A DNA stretch of 64,000 nt from Sulfurimonas sp. (GTDB lineage: Bacteria > Campylobacterota > Campylobacteria > Campylobacterales > Sulfurimonadaceae), in assembly GCA_016744115.1 (NCBI GenBank), contig JADGEZ010000005.1, positions 22,721-86,720 on the forward strand, in the 5' to 3' direction. Shown here piece after piece: positions 26,584 through 35,425 of this stretch (positions are counted from its first letter, which is position 1; each line of letters begins with the position of its first letter). The translations under genes and the position numbers were made by a program. Below the pieces are notes generated by a model. That model worked only from the letters and a program-made list of their open reading frames with translations. It was not told the DNA's origin and searched no databases.

Positions 26584-28416
26584 ATGATACAACTATCTAA
26601 TATCTCTAAAACTTTTTCTTCTCAAGAACTTTTTTCTAAGCTTAACTTTAAGCTCAATTCTGGCAATAGAGTAGGTCTTGTTGGTAGGAATGGAAGTGGA
26701 AAATCAACTCTTTTTAAACTAATATTAGGGGAGTTAAGTGCTGATGAGGGTGATATTATTATCCCTAAAAACTATAAGATAGCTACACTTAAACAGCATC
26801 TTACATTTAGTGAAAAAACCCTTCGTAAAGAATCCTCTTTAGCCTTAGAAAAAGAGATGAAATACGATACTTATAGGGTTGAAAAAATTCTCTTTGGTCT
26901 TGGATTTGTTCAAGAGGATTTAGAAAAAGATCCTCTCTCCTTTTCTGGTGGTTTTCAGATTCGTATCAACTTAGCAAAACTTCTCGTAACCGAGCCAAAT
27001 TTACTGCTCTTAGATGAACCTACGAACTACCTTGATATTGTTTCTTTGCGTTGGTTAAAAACATTTCTACGGAGTTTTGAGGGCGAGCTTATTTTAATAA
27101 CTCATGATAGAGACTTTATGGATGGAGTTTGTACACACACTATGGGGATTGTGCGTAAAAAACTAGAAATTATTCAAGGAGATACCCAGAAGTTTTATAA
27201 ACAAGTCTTAGCAAATGATGAGCTTCATGCTAAACATAAAGTGGCTCAAGATAAAAAAGTAAAAGAACTCGAAGAGTTTATCGCAAAAAACAAGGCTCGT
27301 GCCTCAACAGCATCTCTGGCTCAATCAAAGGTAAAACAGCTAGAAAAGATGGATAAACTCGATGACTTAGGTTTTGATAATGACTTAGAGTTTAACTTTA
27401 ATTATAAAGAGATACCTGCAAAAGTTTTACTTGATGTCAAAGAATTGAGCTTTGGCTATAAGCCTGAAAATGTCTTATTTAAAAATATCACATTTACACT
27501 TGAAAAAGGGGAATGTCTAGGTATCATCGGGAAAAATGGAAAAGGAAAATCAACACTTTTAAATACTATCGCTAAAGAATTAAAACAGCTTAGCGGAGAA
27601 GTAGCGTATCATGGAAGTACCTCATTCGCTCACTTTGGACAAACGAATATCGCACACCTTAGTGATAAAAATACAGTCATGGATGAGGTCTATGTAGGAA
27701 ACCCTAAGCTATCGGAATCTCAAGTAAGAAGTATTTGTGGTGCTATGATGTTTAGCGGTGATGAGGCAAAGAAAAAAATATCTCTTTTATCTGGTGGTGA
27801 AAAATCACGAGTGATGCTAGGTCAAATTTTAGCAAGAGATGTAAACTTACTTTTTTTAGATGAGCCAACTAATCATCTTGATATGAAGAGTATTGAAGCA
27901 CTGACTCTTGCAATTAAGAATTTTAAAGGTTGTGTTATTATCGTAACGCACTCCGAGGAGTTACTTCGCCGTGTTTGTGATAGGCTAATAATATTTGCAA
28001 AAAATACTGCTGAGTATTTCGATGGTGGCTATGATGAGTTTTTAAATAAAATAGGTTGGCAAGAGGATGAGGCTGAGGAGAAAATTAAAGTAGCTCCAAA
28101 ATCAAACAATAAAGAAAACAAAAAACTCAAAGCTGATCTTGTGAGGCAAAGAAATAAAATCACTGCACCTTTAAAGAAAAAAATTCAAAAATTAGAGCTA
28201 AAAATAATGGAGCTTGAAGAGAAACTAGAAGCAGACCATCAAGAACTTATAAAAGCTTCAAATAAAGGAGACTCTGCATCACTCATGGAAATCTCAAAAT
28301 TAGTTTCAGATGAAGAAAAACAAGTTGAAAAACTCTTTGAAGAGTTTGAAGAGTTTTCTATAGAACTTGAAGTTATTGATGAAGACTACGCCAAAAAAAT
28401 AGAGGAAGTATCATGA
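26584..28416 (+). CDS. ABC-F family ATPase, Uup-like
   Basis: 610-aa soluble protein with two ABC domains and no membrane part. Domain 1: GRNGSGKSTLF (Walker A), FSGGFQIRINLAKLL (signature), LLLLDEPTNYLD (Walker B). Domain 2: GKNGKGKSTLL, LSGGEKSRVMLGQIL and LLFLDEPTNHLD. A linker of charged helices lies between (about 200-260), and the last 90 residues form a coiled coil (KKIQKLELKIMELEEKLEAD). This layout, including the C-terminal coiled coil, resembles Uup more than EttA. ABC-F proteins act at the ribosome E site on translation; Uup also affects transposon precise excision in E. coli. The stop overlaps the next ATG by 4 bp. The 214-bp gap before it holds no visible gene. Confidence 0.9.
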   Translation: MIQLSNISKTFSSQELFSKLNFKLNSGNRVGLVGRNGSGKSTLFKLILGELSADEGDIIIPKNYKIATLKQHLTFSEKTLRKESSLALEKEMKYDTYRVEKILFGLGFVQEDLEKDPLSFSGGFQIRINLAKLLVTEPNLLLLDEPTNYLDIVSLRWLKTFLRSFEGELILITHDRDFMDGVCTHTMGIVRKKLEIIQGDTQKFYKQVLANDELHAKHKVAQDKKVKELEEFIAKNKARASTASLAQSKVKQLEKMDKLDDLGFDNDLEFNFNYKEIPAKVLLDVKELSFGYKPENVLFKNITFTLEKGECLGIIGKNGKGKSTLLNTIAKELKQLSGEVAYHGSTSFAHFGQTNIAHLSDKNTVMDEVYVGNPKLSESQVRSICGAMMFSGDEAKKKISLLSGGEKSRVMLGQILARDVNLLFLDEPTNHLDMKSIEALTLAIKNFKGCVIIVTHSEELLRRVCDRLIIFAKNTAEYFDGGYDEFLNKIGWQEDEAEEKIKVAPKSNNKENKKLKADLVRQRNKITAPLKKKIQKLELKIMELEEKLEADHQELIKASNKGDSASLMEISKLVSDEEKQVEKLFEEFEEFSIELEVIDEDYAKKIEEVS

Positions 28417-28877
28417 GTAAAGACTTGTATTTTTTACGCTCATCAGAACAAAAGATTTTAAAAGACATGCTTAAATTTGCATATCCATCTAATTCTCTAG
28501 ATTTGAAAAAACATTCAGAATTTTATGGACTAAAATCTACTGACTTAGGTTTATATGCCTTAGTAGATAATGAAATTGCAGGAGCTATTTGGCTTAGAAA
28601 ATATGAAAATGATGAGATTCCTATGATGAGTGTAGCCATTGTTCCAAAATACAAAGGAGAGGGGATAGGTTCTTATATGATGAAACAGTTTTTGCAAGAG
28701 GCAGGAGCTTTATACGATAAGGTTACTATAGATATATCTCATAAACAAAAATCTATAAAATTTTATGAAAAATTTGGTTTTTACAAAATAAATGATTTTG
28801 TGCTTGCGAAAAAACTAGAAAAAAAAGAAGTTATTCGTCCTAATGATGCTTATGACGCATCAAAATGGATGGATTAA
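28413..28877 (+). CDS. GNAT-family N-acetyltransferase
   Basis: 154-aa acetyl-CoA-dependent acyltransferase. The acetyl-CoA-binding motif A is clear (VAIVPKYKGEGIGSYMMKQFL at about 75-95, fitting V-x-P-x-x-[KR]-G-x-G-[IL]-[GA]), with motif B at FYEKFGFYKIND. Substrate unknown; small GNATs like this may act on ribosomal proteins, polyamines or antibiotics. Co-translated with the ABC-F gene (4-bp overlap), which hints at a translation-related target, though this is only inference. Its stop overlaps the stop of the convergent GGDEF gene by 4 bp. Confidence 0.88.
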   Translation: MSKDLYFLRSSEQKILKDMLKFAYPSNSLDLKKHSEFYGLKSTDLGLYALVDNEIAGAIWLRKYENDEIPMMSVAIVPKYKGEGIGSYMMKQFLQEAGALYDKVTIDISHKQKSIKFYEKFGFYKINDFVLAKKLEKKEVIRPNDAYDASKWMD

Positions 28878-30241
28878 AGAGAAAACTGGAAGTTACCTTT
28901 CTCCTCTTTTTTGGCTCTATACATAGCTGCATCAGCTTTTTTCAGTAATTTTTCCCCAGATTGAGTACTATCTGTATAGATACTAACCCCTATACTTACT
29001 GATAACTTTAATGTATGCCCATCAATTATAAGAGGTTCTTTAAATACATCAATAAATTTTTGAGCAATAGTAGATATATCTTTTTTTTCTTGGATCTCTT
29101 TGAGGATAAGTGTAAATTCATCTCCAGCCAAACGGGATAAAACATCATTGGCTCTTGTGCAGGATAAGAATTTTTGACATACCATTTTTAAAGCCGCATC
29201 ACCCATTGCATGACCAAAAGTATCATTTACTTGTTTAAAATAATCTAAATCCATAAAAAGTAAGGCTAAAGAACTTTTATGCCTATTTGCGTCCTTAATA
29301 CTTTCTTCTAATCTATCCATAAATAAAACTCTATTTGGTAAACCTGTTAAATGGTCATGCGTTGCTTCATGCTCTAAGAGTTTAGATTTTTCTTCAAGCT
29401 CCGTTGTTAGTTTAATATATGAGCTAACATCTCTTGCAGATTCTATAATCCCAATGCACTCATTCGCTTCATCAAATAATGGAGAAGCGGCTATTTCTAA
29501 AAATTGTACTTTATCATTTGGAAGTATATGCTTATATAATAGTTTTGTTTTTTTTCCACTTTGAAGAACTTCTTTTAAGGGGCAAGGCTCATTAATACCT
29601 TCGCAAGGTGTATTTCTGTTGTATGAAATTTCATAGCATTTTGGTGAGGATGGATCAATAAATGTTCGTCCCCTTACTGATTCTTGGACCGCATTATTCA
29701 TAATTTTAACACTATAGTCTTTATTTATAATCATAACTGGATCATGGATACCATTTATAACAGTCTGTAAAAACTTATGTTCTTTTTCGATTTTCAATTG
29801 TTCATTTTTTCTTGTAGTAATGTCTAAAATAAAGCCATAAAGAGTAGAAGCTTTATTGTTCGTATCTTTTCCTAGGCGGATAATATCTAAAACCCAAATT
29901 GTTTCGCCATCTTTTTTAAGCATTCTGTATTCCATGCTATGATCTTGTCCATCTTTTGTTTGTGTTAAACAATAAGATGGGACGAAGTCTCTATCTTCTG
30001 GATGTATCATCTGTATCCAAGATGACATATTCGTCCATTCTTCTATCTTATAACCTAATATTTTTTCAGCACCTGATGAAATAAAAGTGAATTTATCTGC
30101 GTGTAAGTCAAACTCCCAGCTAAGACCATTAAGATTATCAAGTAAAAATTCTAAGCTTTTATTATTTTCAAAAGATGAGTTTACTTGAAGAATAAGTTCA
30201 TCTTTAGTCAGTGTTTCTAAAATCTTATTATTAAAAACCAT
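28874..30241 (-). CDS. PAS-PAS-GGDEF diguanylate cyclase with a Cys-rich PAS
   Basis: 455 aa, no membrane segment, so a cytoplasmic sensor. PAS1 (about 27-140) has the PAS_3 pattern (WEFDLHADKFTFIS; MIHPEDRDFV). PAS2 (about 150-270) carries a cysteine cluster (KCYEISYNRNTPCEGINEPC then PL), a pattern seen in PAS domains that may hold a metal, an Fe-S cluster or a redox switch. The GGDEF domain (about 295-455) begins with DHLTGLPNRVLFMDRLEESI and has the active-site motif LAGDEFTLIL (AGDEF), with an I-site-like stretch not obvious. It should make c-di-GMP, which may feed the LapD receptor encoded nearby at 33497. Redox sensing is inference. Confidence 0.88.
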   Translation of the reverse strand: MVFNNKILETLTKDELILQVNSSFENNKSLEFLLDNLNGLSWEFDLHADKFTFISSGAEKILGYKIEEWTNMSSWIQMIHPEDRDFVPSYCLTQTKDGQDHSMEYRMLKKDGETIWVLDIIRLGKDTNNKASTLYGFILDITTRKNEQLKIEKEHKFLQTVINGIHDPVMIINKDYSVKIMNNAVQESVRGRTFIDPSSPKCYEISYNRNTPCEGINEPCPLKEVLQSGKKTKLLYKHILPNDKVQFLEIAASPLFDEANECIGIIESARDVSSYIKLTTELEEKSKLLEHEATHDHLTGLPNRVLFMDRLEESIKDANRHKSSLALLFMDLDYFKQVNDTFGHAMGDAALKMVCQKFLSCTRANDVLSRLAGDEFTLILKEIQEKKDISTIAQKFIDVFKEPLIIDGHTLKLSVSIGVSIYTDSTQSGEKLLKKADAAMYRAKKEEKGNFQFSL

Positions 30242-30320
30242 TATGAACCTTTATCTTTAAGTGTTTATTTATCTTAACATAAAAATCTTGTAAACGATAA
30301 TTTTTTTTGACAAATAAAAT

Positions 30321-30860
30321 TTATCTTAGAAGATTTTTTATCTCTTTTTCTATTTTTATGGGATTTGTAGAGGGAGAGTAACGCTTGATAACTTTTCCAT
30401 CTTTATCAACTAAGAATTTTGTAAAATTCCATTTTATAGAATCAAATCCTAAAAAACCACCTTTTTCTTTTTTAAGAAACTTATAAAGAGGATCAGCATC
30501 ATCTCCGTTTACTTCTATCTTGGAGAACATATCAAAGTGAACATCATACTTAGATTTACAAAAGAATTTAATCTCTTTATTTGTTCCTGGTTCTTGCTTG
30601 GAAAATTGATTTGATGGAAACCCCAGAATCATAAAATTTTTCTTTTTATGTGCTTGATATAATTTTTCAAGCCCTTCGTACTGGTAGGTTAATCCACATT
30701 CACTTGCTACATTTACGATAAGTAAGACTTTCCCCTTATACTTTTTCATCGACACTTCTTTGTTGTCGATATTTTTTATATTAAAATCATATATACTCAT
30801 TGTCGTATCTCCTGCATATATAGCACTTAGCAATGCTAAAAAAATAAATAAATATTTCAT
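30321..30860 (-). CDS. Exported glutathione peroxidase-like thiol peroxidase
   Basis: Start set at ATG 30860 (MKYLFIFLALLSAIYAGD), which gives a clean signal peptide and begins 1 bp after the moeA stop; a longer frame from a TTG at 30893 would hide the signal. The mature part has the GPx fold motifs: NVASECGLTYQYEGLE with peroxidatic Cys (not selenocysteine), GFPSNQFSKQEPG with the active Gln, and IKWNFTKFLVDKDGKVI with the active Trp. Length (179 aa) matches bacterial GPx plus a leader. Such enzymes reduce hydroperoxides with thioredoxin-type donors rather than glutathione; here it would act in the periplasm. It is the last gene of the moaD-moaE-moeA operon, an unusual partner. Confidence 0.88.
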   Translation of the reverse strand: MKYLFIFLALLSAIYAGDTTMSIYDFNIKNIDNKEVSMKKYKGKVLLIVNVASECGLTYQYEGLEKLYQAHKKKNFMILGFPSNQFSKQEPGTNKEIKFFCKSKYDVHFDMFSKIEVNGDDADPLYKFLKKEKGGFLGFDSIKWNFTKFLVDKDGKVIKRYSPSTNPIKIEKEIKNLLR

Positions 30861-30861
30861 C

Positions 30862-32073
30862 CTAAAAATTTTCCAGTAAAATGACATTAACAAATGTTCC
30901 AGCTTCTAAGTTTTTATCCTCTTCTCCGCTAATCATTAAGGCACTATTGTTTAACATATTTGTTAGTATTGCTGAACTACCTACTTTTTTACCATCAAAA
31001 TTGACGAAGTATTGTCCATCCTCTAGGCTTACATTGCAGGCTGTAAATTCCGTAAAACGACTGCGTTTGTTAAAATCTTCTGAGAGTTTTGCCTCTACTA
31101 TTTGAAATGAATTTGTTTTTCCTAGCATTTTAGTGATGAGTGGAAGAGTGTAAAGGATAGCCGTCACGGTTGAGGAGTATGCAAAACCAGGAAGTGCTAA
31201 GATGAACTTGTTTTCTCTTTGTGCTAGCATGATATGACGACCAGGCTTGATGCTCACACCCTTAAATATCACTTCTGCTCCAAGGCGAGGGACTATGTCT
31301 TTTACAAAATCATAATCACCAACACTTACTCCACCAGTACTTACTAGAATATCAGCACAAGAGAGAGCATTTTCAAAAGTTTTCATTATCGAGTCTTTGT
31401 CATCTCCCACCGTTCCTAGTTGAATAACCTCAGCTCCAGCTGACTCAAAAAGTGCGGCTAAAGTGTAGTTGTTTGAGCTTCGTATTTGTGCTGGATTAGC
31501 ACTCTCTTGCCCTAGGTCTAAGATCTCACTTCCTGTTGCTATAACCGCTATTCTTGGACGCAGAACTACATTTACCATAACACAATTAAGTCCAGCCATT
31601 ACACCTATCTCAGCAAAGCCTATTTTAGTCCCTTTTTTAATTAAAACATCTCCAGCCTTATAGCCCTCTCCAATAGGGCGAATAGAAGAGCCACGAGGCA
31701 CTTTTTTTTCAATAATTATTTTTCCATCCACTGCATCAACATTCTCAATTTGGATAAGAGTATCTGCTCCCTCTGGCATCTTTGAACCAGTAAAAGTTTT
31801 GATGCAAGTTCCTTTTTTCACTATCCTTGTTTCATCATTTCCAGCGGGATTACTCCCTGAGATGCTAATAGACTTTGAATCTAAATCAGAATAAATGACC
31901 GCATAACCATCCATTGCTGCTGTTGGAAATTTTGGGTCATTGTACGAGGCTACAATATCCTTAGCTAAAACTCTCCCTAGTGAAGAACTTAGGGGGATAT
32001 TTTCATTTTTGCATAAATGAACCTCTAGTAAATTCAACATATTTTGACTAGCTTCAAAAGACAATAAAGTCAT
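30862..32073 (-). CDS. moeA: Molybdopterin molybdenumtransferase MoeA
   Basis: 403-aa cytosolic enzyme that inserts molybdate into adenylylated molybdopterin. Seen in order: the N-terminal domain opening (LGRVLAKDIVASYNDPKFPTAAMDGYAV, recognised by FPTAAMDGYAV), GTCIKTFTGSKMPEGADTLIQ, the MoCF domain with VIATGSEIL, SSNNYTLAALFESAGAEV, VSTGGVSVGDYDFV and KPGRHIMLAQ, and a C-terminal beta domain. Length is normal (about 400). Preceded by moaE with a 4-bp overlap and followed by a glutathione peroxidase 1 bp later. The operon implies use of molybdo-enzymes such as nitrate reductase or sulfite-oxidising or polysulfide enzymes, none of which is in the window. Confidence 0.95.
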   Translation of the reverse strand: MTLLSFEASQNMLNLLEVHLCKNENIPLSSSLGRVLAKDIVASYNDPKFPTAAMDGYAVIYSDLDSKSISISGSNPAGNDETRIVKKGTCIKTFTGSKMPEGADTLIQIENVDAVDGKIIIEKKVPRGSSIRPIGEGYKAGDVLIKKGTKIGFAEIGVMAGLNCVMVNVVLRPRIAVIATGSEILDLGQESANPAQIRSSNNYTLAALFESAGAEVIQLGTVGDDKDSIMKTFENALSCADILVSTGGVSVGDYDFVKDIVPRLGAEVIFKGVSIKPGRHIMLAQRENKFILALPGFAYSSTVTAILYTLPLITKMLGKTNSFQIVEAKLSEDFNKRSRFTEFTACNVSLEDGQYFVNFDGKKVGSSAILTNMLNNSALMISGEEDKNLEAGTFVNVILLENF

Positions 32074-32516
32074 GTACTTACTCCTAATAATCCGCTCCCC
32101 TTGATACGAGTTGAGCGTTCAAGGGCATAGATTCTTTTTTTATTTTTAAGATCATATTTCCAAATAGGTGCAGATGCTTTAAAATCTTCAACAAAGAGAT
32201 CTATAAATTCTAATGCTACTCTTCTCTTTGGTGAAAAAATAGCAGCTATGTAAGATGATTGATGCACTAATACATCCCCACGAGAATGAGCCATTTTAAT
32301 GATGGCATTTTTTTCTTTTGCTTTGTCTTGCCAACCTTGAAACCATTTTTCTAAGATAGGTTCATAAATGTCAAAACTAAGTCCATCAATCCCATCTTCA
32401 TCACGAATAGTGCCTACAAAAGGGATAAATGCACCATAATTTTGAGTAGATTCTTGGCAATACCATTTTTTTAAAATACTTGGAATATCTAAACCACCAT
32501 CATAAAGTTCAAGCAT
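32070..32516 (-). CDS. moaE: Molybdopterin synthase catalytic subunit MoaE
   Basis: 148-aa subunit that transfers sulfur from thiocarboxylated MoaD to precursor Z. Family landmarks: GAFIPFVGTIRDEDG (substrate loop), SFDIYEPILEKWFQ, AHSRGDVLVHQSSYIAAIFSPKRRVA, and the catalytic-lysine region APIWKYDL followed by RSTRIKG. Length matches MoaE (about 150). It overlaps moeA by 4 bp and lies 3 bp after moaD, so the three are one operon. Confidence 0.92.
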   Translation of the reverse strand: MLELYDGGLDIPSILKKWYCQESTQNYGAFIPFVGTIRDEDGIDGLSFDIYEPILEKWFQGWQDKAKEKNAIIKMAHSRGDVLVHQSSYIAAIFSPKRRVALEFIDLFVEDFKASAPIWKYDLKNKKRIYALERSTRIKGSGLLGVST

Positions 32517-32519
32517 CTC

Positions 32520-32741
32520 TTATCCACCACAAACAGGAGGAAGCATAGAAACTTTATCCCCATCTTTGAGTGCAAAATCAAGAGAAGAAACAAGAGTATC
32601 ATTAACAGCTATTGCAGAGTTAGCTAACCACTCCGTCATTTCTGGAGTTTTTTGCAAAATTGTTGCGAGTTCTTGCAGGTTACTTATCTTAAGATTTAAA
32701 GATTCTTTTTGTATTGGTCCTAAAAATTCTACTTTAACCAT
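32520..32741 (-). CDS. moaD: Molybdopterin synthase sulfur carrier subunit MoaD
   Basis: 73-aa ubiquitin-like protein whose C-terminal Gly-Gly becomes a thiocarboxylate after MoeB activation. The sequence ends KVSMLPPVCGG, the diagnostic tail, after a beta-grasp pattern (VKVEFLGPIQKESLNLKI; VNDTLVSSLDFALKDGD). A Cys before the Gly-Gly (VCGG) is slightly unusual but within family variation. First gene of the moaD-moaE-moeA-gpx operon; GAGAGCAAATT precedes the ATG. No moeB in the window. Confidence 0.92.
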   Translation of the reverse strand: MVKVEFLGPIQKESLNLKISNLQELATILQKTPEMTEWLANSAIAVNDTLVSSLDFALKDGDKVSMLPPVCGG

Positions 32742-32859
32742 GAATTTGCTCTCCTAATGTATATTGAGGAGATTATATCTCTTATAGTGTTAATAAATAG
32801 ACTTCTTATAAAAATCATTCTTCAGGTTTACTAACAAAACAAAGAGGTATAATATATAT

Positions 32860-33483
32860 ATGAAATTTATAGCCTATGCTTTTAGTATCTTTTTTATTCT
32901 AAACATTATGCCTTTGCATGCAAAACTTATTACAGAACCTCTTCTTAAAAAAGCTGAAAAAAAATATACGATTAAGTCAAAAAATAGATTTCTTGACCTT
33001 AGAGACAACCTTATAAAAAATCTCAAAAATGAAAATGTAATGAAACAACTCAATAAGGTAAATACCTGGGTAAACTACATAAGATATAGAAGCGATAAAA
33101 AAGTTTATGGGCTAAGTGATTACTGGGCAACTATGTATGAGTTTATTGGAAAAGGGATGGGTGATTGTGAAGATTATACTATCGCAAAGTACTATATACT
33201 TAAAGAACTTGGTATAAGTCCAAAACGCTTAAAATTTACTTATGTAATTTATAAAAGTCGTAAAGGTAAAAATATTTCACATATGGTTCTTTCTTATTTA
33301 AAAGTTCCTAAACCAAAAAAGCAGAGTGATATTTTAATTTTAGATAACAACAACCGCTTAGCCCTGCCAGCATCAAAGCGTAAAGATATTGTAAAGGTAA
33401 TAAAAATGATCAATGGTGACACCGGAGCTAAATCAAAAAAATGGAAAAAACTAGAAGCTGGAATGAAGCAAAAGAAACTTTAA
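32860..33483 (+). CDS. lapG: LapG-type periplasmic cysteine protease (transglutaminase-like, BTLCP)
   Basis: 207 aa with a signal peptide (AFSIFFILNIMPLHA). The Cys-His-Asp triad of bacterial transglutaminase-like proteases is visible: GMGDCEDYTIAKYYIL (Cys near 107, in the C-E-D motif that also binds calcium), SHMVLSYLK (His) and ILDNNN (Asp). In Pseudomonas, LapG cleaves the large adhesin LapA to release biofilm unless held by c-di-GMP-bound LapD. The next gene, 13 bp downstream, encodes a LapD-like receptor, so the pair is complete. No adhesin or type I secretion gene lies in the window. Confidence 0.9.
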   Translation: MKFIAYAFSIFFILNIMPLHAKLITEPLLKKAEKKYTIKSKNRFLDLRDNLIKNLKNENVMKQLNKVNTWVNYIRYRSDKKVYGLSDYWATMYEFIGKGMGDCEDYTIAKYYILKELGISPKRLKFTYVIYKSRKGKNISHMVLSYLKVPKPKKQSDILILDNNNRLALPASKRKDIVKVIKMINGDTGAKSKKWKKLEAGMKQKKL

Positions 33484-33496
33484 AAAGGAAAAAAAG

Positions 33497-35422
33497 ATGA
33501 CATTATTTAAACAAATCGGGCTAGTAGTATCTTTTATTATTATCGTTATGCTTGGTGCAATTATGATTATAAATTATAAGTCGGCAAAACAGGACATGAT
33601 ACAATCTCTTTATGAAACTACGGCAAATAATATCTCAACACTCAGTAACAATTTAGCTGATGCTAGTGAAGATTACGCACTTTTGGTAACTACCATTGAT
33701 GCAGAATTTGACAGTGGTTATTATCAAAAAATCGAGTATATCTCAAATGATGCCAAATCTGATTATGTCCAAGTTGATAATGACTTAGTAGAGGGTGTTC
33801 CACTGTGGTTTGTTAGATTTACAGATATAAAACTACAAAGTGTCTCATCCGATGTTTCTTCTGGGTGGAATATGGCTGGAGTTGTTCATGTCACAGGAGA
33901 TGTTGGTATAGTTTATAAAGCCCTTTATAAGATGTTCATTAATTTACTTTATGTCTTTGTTGTTTCTGTTGTGAGTGCGCAAATAGTCCTTAGTGTATTA
34001 CTTCATTTTGTTTTAAAACCACTTTATAGAGTACAGCGTCAAGCAGAAGCGATCCTTAAAAATGAGTTTTTGATTCAAGAAAAAATCCCTTTTACAACTG
34101 AATTTAGAGATGTTGTTTATGGAATGAATGCTATGGTTAAAAAAGTTGAAGAAATTTTCAACAAAGGAAATGAAGCAGCACAAAGAAACAAAGAACTCCT
34201 TTATAATGATCCAACAACAAAACTTTTTAACCGCAGATACCTAATGTTAAAGTTGTCTGATCTGATAAAACTTGAAAATAAGGCAAATGGTGGGACAATT
34301 ATATTTATTGCCCTAAGTGGTGCTGAAGTCTTGAACCAACAGCTAGGGCGTAAGAAAGCAGATGACATGTTCTTTGAACTTGGAGATATTTTCAATGATG
34401 TTTGTAGAAAATATGATAGTAAAGTGATAGCGAGAGTTAATGGAACAGAATTTACTCTTATGATTCCAGATTGTGACGCTGGTGATGCTAAAGAGATGGC
34501 ATTGAGAATTAGCTCAAGATTTGAAGAACTTATAGCCTTTAATAAACTTGATGCTAAAGAAGTATTTATAGTTCTAGGTCTATACAGATATAAACCTACT
34601 GTTACAATAAGTGAACTTTTAACTCGTGCTGATAATGCTTTATCTCAAGCAAAAGTCGATGACAATACCAATATTTGCCTTTATGAAGAAAAAGATGATG
34701 AGAATGCGATGGGTAAAGAACAGTGGCGTGAGATTATAGAAGACTCTATATCAAATAATTATTTTAGCTTAAGATTTTGGCCAACACTTAACGCAAAAAC
34801 GAAATCTCTTGACCATAATGTAATGACCTTTACAATAGATGGTGGAGAGAATAAACGCTTTTTTTATGGTGATTTCATAGCACCTGCTATTAATCTTGGG
34901 CTTGTATCTAGGATGTACATTGTTACTCTTCATGACTTAATTACTACGAGACATGAAGAACTTGATGGGAGTGTTTGTTCCATCCGTTTATCAAATGACT
35001 TTATCAAAGATTCTGATGCCTTTGATGAACTTAGGACTCTATTTAAAAAGTATGCAAAAACTTTAAACTTTAAACTTTCATTTGAAGTGACTGATAGTTT
35101 TGCTATCAATAATACGATAGTGGTAAAAAGCTTTGTTACTCTCTTTGCAAAATATGATTTTGGGTTTGGGGTTAATTCCTTTACAGGAGAATCAAATGAC
35201 TTTACTTATCTCAAAGAACTTAATCCGAAATTTATAAAAGCAGACTGTGCATTTTTACTCGATCAATCTAAAGATTCTATGTCAGCACTTCAAGTGATTA
35301 CGGATTCTTTAGGAATTGAGATAGTAGCTACATTTGTTAAAACTACAGATGAACTTGAGCAACTACAAGCTATGCATATAAACTCAATTCAAGGACCCGT
35401 AACAGACTTGATAAACAAATAA
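33497..35422 (+). CDS. lapD: LapD-like inner-membrane c-di-GMP receptor (LapD_MoxY N-domain, HAMP, degenerate GGDEF-EAL)
   Basis: 641 aa. TM1 at about 10-28; a periplasmic domain to about 150 with PLWFVRFTDI and VSSGWNMAGVVHVTGD, whose Trp corresponds to the LapG-binding tryptophan of Pseudomonas LapD; TM2 at about 152-175; HAMP (LHFVLKPLYRVQRQAEAIL). The GGDEF domain begins DPTTKLFNRRYLMLKL but its active motif reads VNGTEFTLMI, so it is not catalytic. The EAL domain lacks the EAL triplet (FSLRFWPTL) and most metal ligands, so it should bind but not hydrolyse c-di-GMP. This matches LapD as inside-out signal receptor for LapG. Convergent with the small membrane-protein gene, 3 bp between stops. 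Confidence 0.92.
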   Translation: MTLFKQIGLVVSFIIIVMLGAIMIINYKSAKQDMIQSLYETTANNISTLSNNLADASEDYALLVTTIDAEFDSGYYQKIEYISNDAKSDYVQVDNDLVEGVPLWFVRFTDIKLQSVSSDVSSGWNMAGVVHVTGDVGIVYKALYKMFINLLYVFVVSVVSAQIVLSVLLHFVLKPLYRVQRQAEAILKNEFLIQEKIPFTTEFRDVVYGMNAMVKKVEEIFNKGNEAAQRNKELLYNDPTTKLFNRRYLMLKLSDLIKLENKANGGTIIFIALSGAEVLNQQLGRKKADDMFFELGDIFNDVCRKYDSKVIARVNGTEFTLMIPDCDAGDAKEMALRISSRFEELIAFNKLDAKEVFIVLGLYRYKPTVTISELLTRADNALSQAKVDDNTNICLYEEKDDENAMGKEQWREIIEDSISNNYFSLRFWPTLNAKTKSLDHNVMTFTIDGGENKRFFYGDFIAPAINLGLVSRMYIVTLHDLITTRHEELDGSVCSIRLSNDFIKDSDAFDELRTLFKKYAKTLNFKLSFEVTDSFAINNTIVVKSFVTLFAKYDFGFGVNSFTGESNDFTYLKELNPKFIKADCAFLLDQSKDSMSALQVITDSLGIEIVATFVKTTDELEQLQAMHINSIQGPVTDLINK

Positions 35423-35425
35423 AAC

